Shown here piece by piece: positions 61,454 through 64,000 of a DNA stretch of 64,000 nucleotides. Positions within the stretch are counted from its first letter, which is position 1. Each line of letters opens with the position of its first letter. The notes under the pieces were generated by a model that searched no databases, was not told the origin of the DNA, and worked only from the letters and a program-made list of their open reading frames with translations. Both the position numbers and the translations under genes were made by a program. The stretch is from the NCBI GenBank assembly GCA_964631865.1, contig CAZWAK010000001.1:109995-173994 (forward strand). Reading direction: 5' to 3'. The DNA is from JAFDVL01 sp964631865 (GTDB lineage: Bacteria > Acidobacteriota > Blastocatellia > RBC074).

Positions 61454-61801
61454 TCAGGCAGCGGCATATTCGGTTTCTGCACGCACGGACGGGGCGCGAA
61501 AGCCTAACACGATGTCCGATTTGGGAATCCCTTGTTCGTGCAATTCCTGTGCGATAATCACATCCGTATTGTCCGCGTGAATCCAGACTTTGCCGTCGTT
61601 GATTTCCAAATCCAGGATGATGTGATGAATGCGTTGCCGCCCGTTCCAGCCTTCCGAAATCACCGCATACCGATGATGTGTTTCATCGAACAACAGCCGA
61701 TCCCGAATCCCGGCTTCCAGATTCGGAATCGCCGCCCAGCGCGTCAGCAGGTCTTTGATCACTTGGGCGTAGTGGTTCACTTTTTCATTCAGCGTTTCCA
61801 T
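61454..61801 (-). CDS. XisI-like protein (fdxN element excision controlling factor)
   Basis: 115 residues. The family pattern is clear: METLNEKVNHYAQVIKDLL, FDETHHRYAVISEGWNG, RIHHIILDLEINDGKVWI, ADNTDVIIAQELHEQGIPKS and DIVLGFRAPSVR. XisI acts with XisH in cyanobacterial fdxN element excision; outside cyanobacteria its role is not settled. No xisH gene lies next to it. It is between hsdR and hsdS on the same strand. The ATG at 61801 begins the family domain. Confidence 0.88.
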   Translation of the reverse strand: METLNEKVNHYAQVIKDLLTRWAAIPNLEAGIRDRLLFDETHHRYAVISEGWNGRQRIHHIILDLEINDGKVWIHADNTDVIIAQELHEQGIPKSDIVLGFRAPSVRAETEYAAA

Positions 61802-61939
61802 ACGATTGAAAAGCTCATAAGACAAATCGGAATTCCTTGTTTCCTGCGCCGTGCGAATTATAACGGCGAATGCGCGCGCGTCCAATCGTTATGTTTGCGA
61901 GCTGTTAGTTCAGGGCAATGAATTGCGTTGGTTCAGTGC

Positions 61940-62128
61940 AATGAATTGCCACTAGCTTCAGCTAGTGGAGCAGGAAGGAAAGCGCAACGGCTTTAGCCAA
62001 AATTCTGAGAAGTCATCTGCCGAAGAGCTTTAGCTGAAGCTGATCGGAAAGGAATTATCTTTTCAATTCGGCTGAAGCCTGTGCTATTAACTTCACCCTC
62101 CACTAGCTGAAGCTAGTGGCAATTCATT
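61940..62128. repeat. MITE-like element with perfect 31-bp terminal inverted repeats
   Basis: Arms 61940-61970 and 62098-62128 are exact inverses (AATGAATTGCCACTAGC... ), each with a nested CCACTAGCTTCAGCTAGTGG type palindrome. The 127-bp middle has more AGCTGAAGC motifs. The right arm contains the hsdS stop codon (62124-62126). Confidence 0.87.
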
Positions 62129-63350
62129 CTTGGAACAGTTCCTGCTGCACGGCGGCGCGCGCTTCGGCGGCGAAGAGTTCGCCCGTGAAGGCGCGTTGTT
62201 GCAGGGATTGAAATAACACATCCGCAACCTTAACGTGCTGATGCTCACTCTTTGCCAATACCGATATAGTCGCGTGAATTTGCTCAAACCTTGCTTGAGT
62301 CTCTATTGGGGGAATAGGTAATGGCAGTGAGCGTATTCCTGGGCCACTGAAATTTTGCTGCGCAGATTGCCTTGAGCGATTAGTAATTATTGCCTGAATA
62401 GATTTACTCGATAGCACCATCCTGGCGAAAAGAGGATGAATGTTTGCGTTGAGTCTCATCCGTATAAAATAGGCTCCCGCTATACATTCAGGGTCAGACT
62501 CCGCAATAAGCGCCACTTTGCCAACAGTCGCGCCTGATCGTGCAAAAATTAACTCCCCTGCCCTGAGACAATATTTTTCTTTGTCTTTATTGCTAACATC
62601 CATTCTCGGCATTGATTCAAAATCCAGGTTTCCAAGACCATCCAAATCTGTGATTCTAACGATACGAGTACCTAAGGGTGTGTAAGCTTCGTTGTAGAAT
62701 CTCGGCCCGTATTCCATCAAAGAGACTTCTTCTCCGAAAGACGACATCGGCCACCTTTTCGGATTCGTCACCGGATCGCCGAACATGTCCAGAAACACGG
62801 ATTGCAGCAGCGTGTCGAGCTTGGCGAGCGACTGCCGCCGCTGCTCGCGCAGCGCGTCCGCTTTGTCCAAAATCGCCGCGATGCGCTGCTGTTCGGCGAG
62901 GGGCGGAAGAGGAACTTGAACCTCCTTCACTAAATCAATATTGAGATTTTTTACCGTTGCGCCCGCAGCCCGACGGGAAAATTCCAGGTAGATAAGATTC
63001 GACCCTAATAGGTGATAGAAATAATCTGTATCTACGACATTTTCCCTGCTACTTAAAACAAGCCATCCGTCGTGAATACATCCCGATGTATTCATAATAT
63101 ATGGCCTGCCAAAGCTCATAGAGTTTGTCAGAAGAAAGTCACCTGGGTTAACCATCCTCGAATTCTTGACCCCGGTTTTCTTTATCCGTTTCTTCGTTGA
63201 AGAGATGTATTTTGAGCTTTCCGTCGCGTCGCTGATCATTACCCAGTTAACGCCATCAGGGTCATCTGTCAAAAACTTCTGTATCGGTCTCGGCGACCCG
63301 CCACGTGCAATATTGAAAATGTCGCCTAATGCAACTAAAGGCCATTTCAT
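62124..63350 (-). CDS. hsdS: Type I restriction enzyme specificity (S) subunit
   Basis: 408 residues with two target-recognition domains. The first runs from MKWPLVALGDIFNIARGG to about 140 and ends in the conserved helix VPLPPLAEQQRIAAILDKAD. The second follows (about 205-350) and ends in LPIPPIETQARFEQI. The recognition sequence cannot be read. The terminal residues (AVQQELFQE) and the stop lie in or beside the palindromic element. Start MKWPLVALG fits the family. Confidence 0.93.
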   Translation of the reverse strand: MKWPLVALGDIFNIARGGSPRPIQKFLTDDPDGVNWVMISDATESSKYISSTKKRIKKTGVKNSRMVNPGDFLLTNSMSFGRPYIMNTSGCIHDGWLVLSSRENVVDTDYFYHLLGSNLIYLEFSRRAAGATVKNLNIDLVKEVQVPLPPLAEQQRIAAILDKADALREQRRQSLAKLDTLLQSVFLDMFGDPVTNPKRWPMSSFGEEVSLMEYGPRFYNEAYTPLGTRIVRITDLDGLGNLDFESMPRMDVSNKDKEKYCLRAGELIFARSGATVGKVALIAESDPECIAGAYFIRMRLNANIHPLFARMVLSSKSIQAIITNRSRQSAQQNFSGPGIRSLPLPIPPIETQARFEQIHATISVLAKSEHQHVKVADVLFQSLQQRAFTGELFAAEARAAVQQELFQE

Positions 63351-63375
63351 CCGCGCACTACCTCCATTTTATTCA

Positions 63376-63999
63376 TCATTTCTGCCGTCGCTTCTTTCCC
63401 GCTTTCTCTTCCATCGCCGCCGCCTGTTCATAAAATTCGTGCAGCTTCGCCTGCAACAATTTCTTATCCGGCAATTGCGTTTGATATTCGGCAATCAACG
63501 CGGGCGAGAGCGCACGGCTCAGGGCGTATTCCACCACTTCGTCATCTTTCGACGCGCACAGCAACACGCCGATGGACGGGCGTTCGTGGGACTTGCGCAC
63601 ATCGCGGTCGAGGGCTTCCAGATAAAACTCCAACTGACCGAGATATTCGGGTTTGAACTTGCCAATCTTCAATTCAAAGCCCACCAGCGCCTGCAATTCG
63701 CGCTGAAAGAACAAGAGGTCAATGCGAAAATCCTCTTTGCCGACCTGCAAGACATACTGCTCGCCGACGAAACAAAAATCGCGTCCGAGTTCAATGATGA
63801 ACTTTCGCAGATGCGCGACCAATCCACGTTGTAAATCCGCTTCGGAATGTTTTTCCGGCAACGCTAGAAAATCCACCAGATACGAATCTTTGAAGATGGT
63901 TTCTGCTTCGGCGTGTAATTGTCGCAGCACGGCTGAGACTTTGGGCGGATTCAGAACAGCGCGCTCAAATAACGCAATCGTAATCTGCCTTTCTAATTC
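63376..63999 (-). CDS. DUF1016/YhcG family PDDEXK nuclease, 5' end outside window
   Basis: At least 208 residues; the frame is open to the window edge, so the N-terminus is missing. The sequence ELERQITIALFERAV at the edge and DYF-type blocks (KDSYLVDFLALPE, LVAHLRKFIIELGRDFCFVGEQ) are those of the YhcG family. The nuclease core has RIDLLFF and FELKIGKFKPEY (D ... E-x-K). Such genes lie often between hsdM and hsdS. It is 25 bp before hsdS, in the same direction. Confidence 0.88.
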   Translation of the reverse strand, partial: ELERQITIALFERAVLNPPKVSAVLRQLHAEAETIFKDSYLVDFLALPEKHSEADLQRGLVAHLRKFIIELGRDFCFVGEQYVLQVGKEDFRIDLLFFQRELQALVGFELKIGKFKPEYLGQLEFYLEALDRDVRKSHERPSIGVLLCASKDDEVVEYALSRALSPALIAEYQTQLPDKKLLQAKLHEFYEQAAAMEEKAGKKRRQK

Positions 64000-64000
64000 G

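Noticed and set aside
61454..61885. Longer 143-residue form of the XisI-like protein
   Set aside because: The extra 28 N-terminal residues do not fit the family, whose first conserved block starts at the ATG at 61801.

Overview
The window most resembles a chromosomal segment of a Gram-negative soil or aquatic bacterium of the Acidobacteriota, class Blastocatellia or close. This is an inference from gene style, not a database match: many Sec-secreted enzymes, ECF sigma/anti-sigma pairs beside TPR-CHAT proteins, DUF4953-type metalloproteases, secreted beta-helix and c-type cytochrome proteins, moderately high GC, and intergenic spaces full of palindromes. About 50 protein genes are supported. 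No rRNA, tRNA, CRISPR array, prophage or transposase gene was recognised.

Layout. 1-8.8 kb: esterase, DUF4197 protein, an ECF sigma/anti-sigma pair, a TPR protein, a large TPR-CHAT protease and a Uma2 nuclease. 9-15.3 kb: a solitary solute-binding lipoprotein, a small toxin-antitoxin-like pair, and oxidative pentose phosphate genes (gnd, zwf) around an MscS channel. 15.3-22.7 kb: two small secreted proteins, then a second module of ECF sigma, two paralogous secreted hydrolases, anti-sigma and TPR-CHAT protease. 22.9-30.4 kb: M1 aminopeptidase with HEAT repeats, then etfB, a small coiled-coil ORF, etfA and ETF-quinone oxidoreductase, with two small proteins behind. 30.4-39.5 kb: a GGDEF-EAL protein and three tandem S8 (subtilisin-like) proteases ending in 6-residue repeats. 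39.7-51.2 kb: an ABC ATPase and membrane fusion protein without a permease, a DUF433/DUF5615 pair, a metalloprotease, a Pcs-like phosphatidyltransferase, a dihaem cytochrome, a beta-helix protein, and an FMN hydroxy-acid oxidase behind a small antitoxin-like ORF. 51.3-57.8 kb: a fourth repeat-tailed S8 protease with a GNAT gene, and an IlvD/Edd dehydratase with a CHT1-like sodium symporter. 57.9-64 kb: a defence island with HsdR, a lone XisI, HsdS and a DUF1016 nuclease cut by the window edge; HsdM is not in the window.

Themes. (1) The sigma / anti-sigma / TPR-CHAT set occurs twice, with signal peptides on the CHAT proteases and similar outer domains on the anti-sigmas. This suggests protease control of ECF sigma factors. 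(2) Four S8 proteases share a C-terminal domain that ends in (L-[SG]-D-G-x-x)n hexads resembling left-handed beta-helix repeats; three share an upstream block of about 63 bp. (3) Several palindromic repeat families lie directly on or after stop codons, and one palindrome lies in frame inside a CHAT gene. These are the points most worth a second look.
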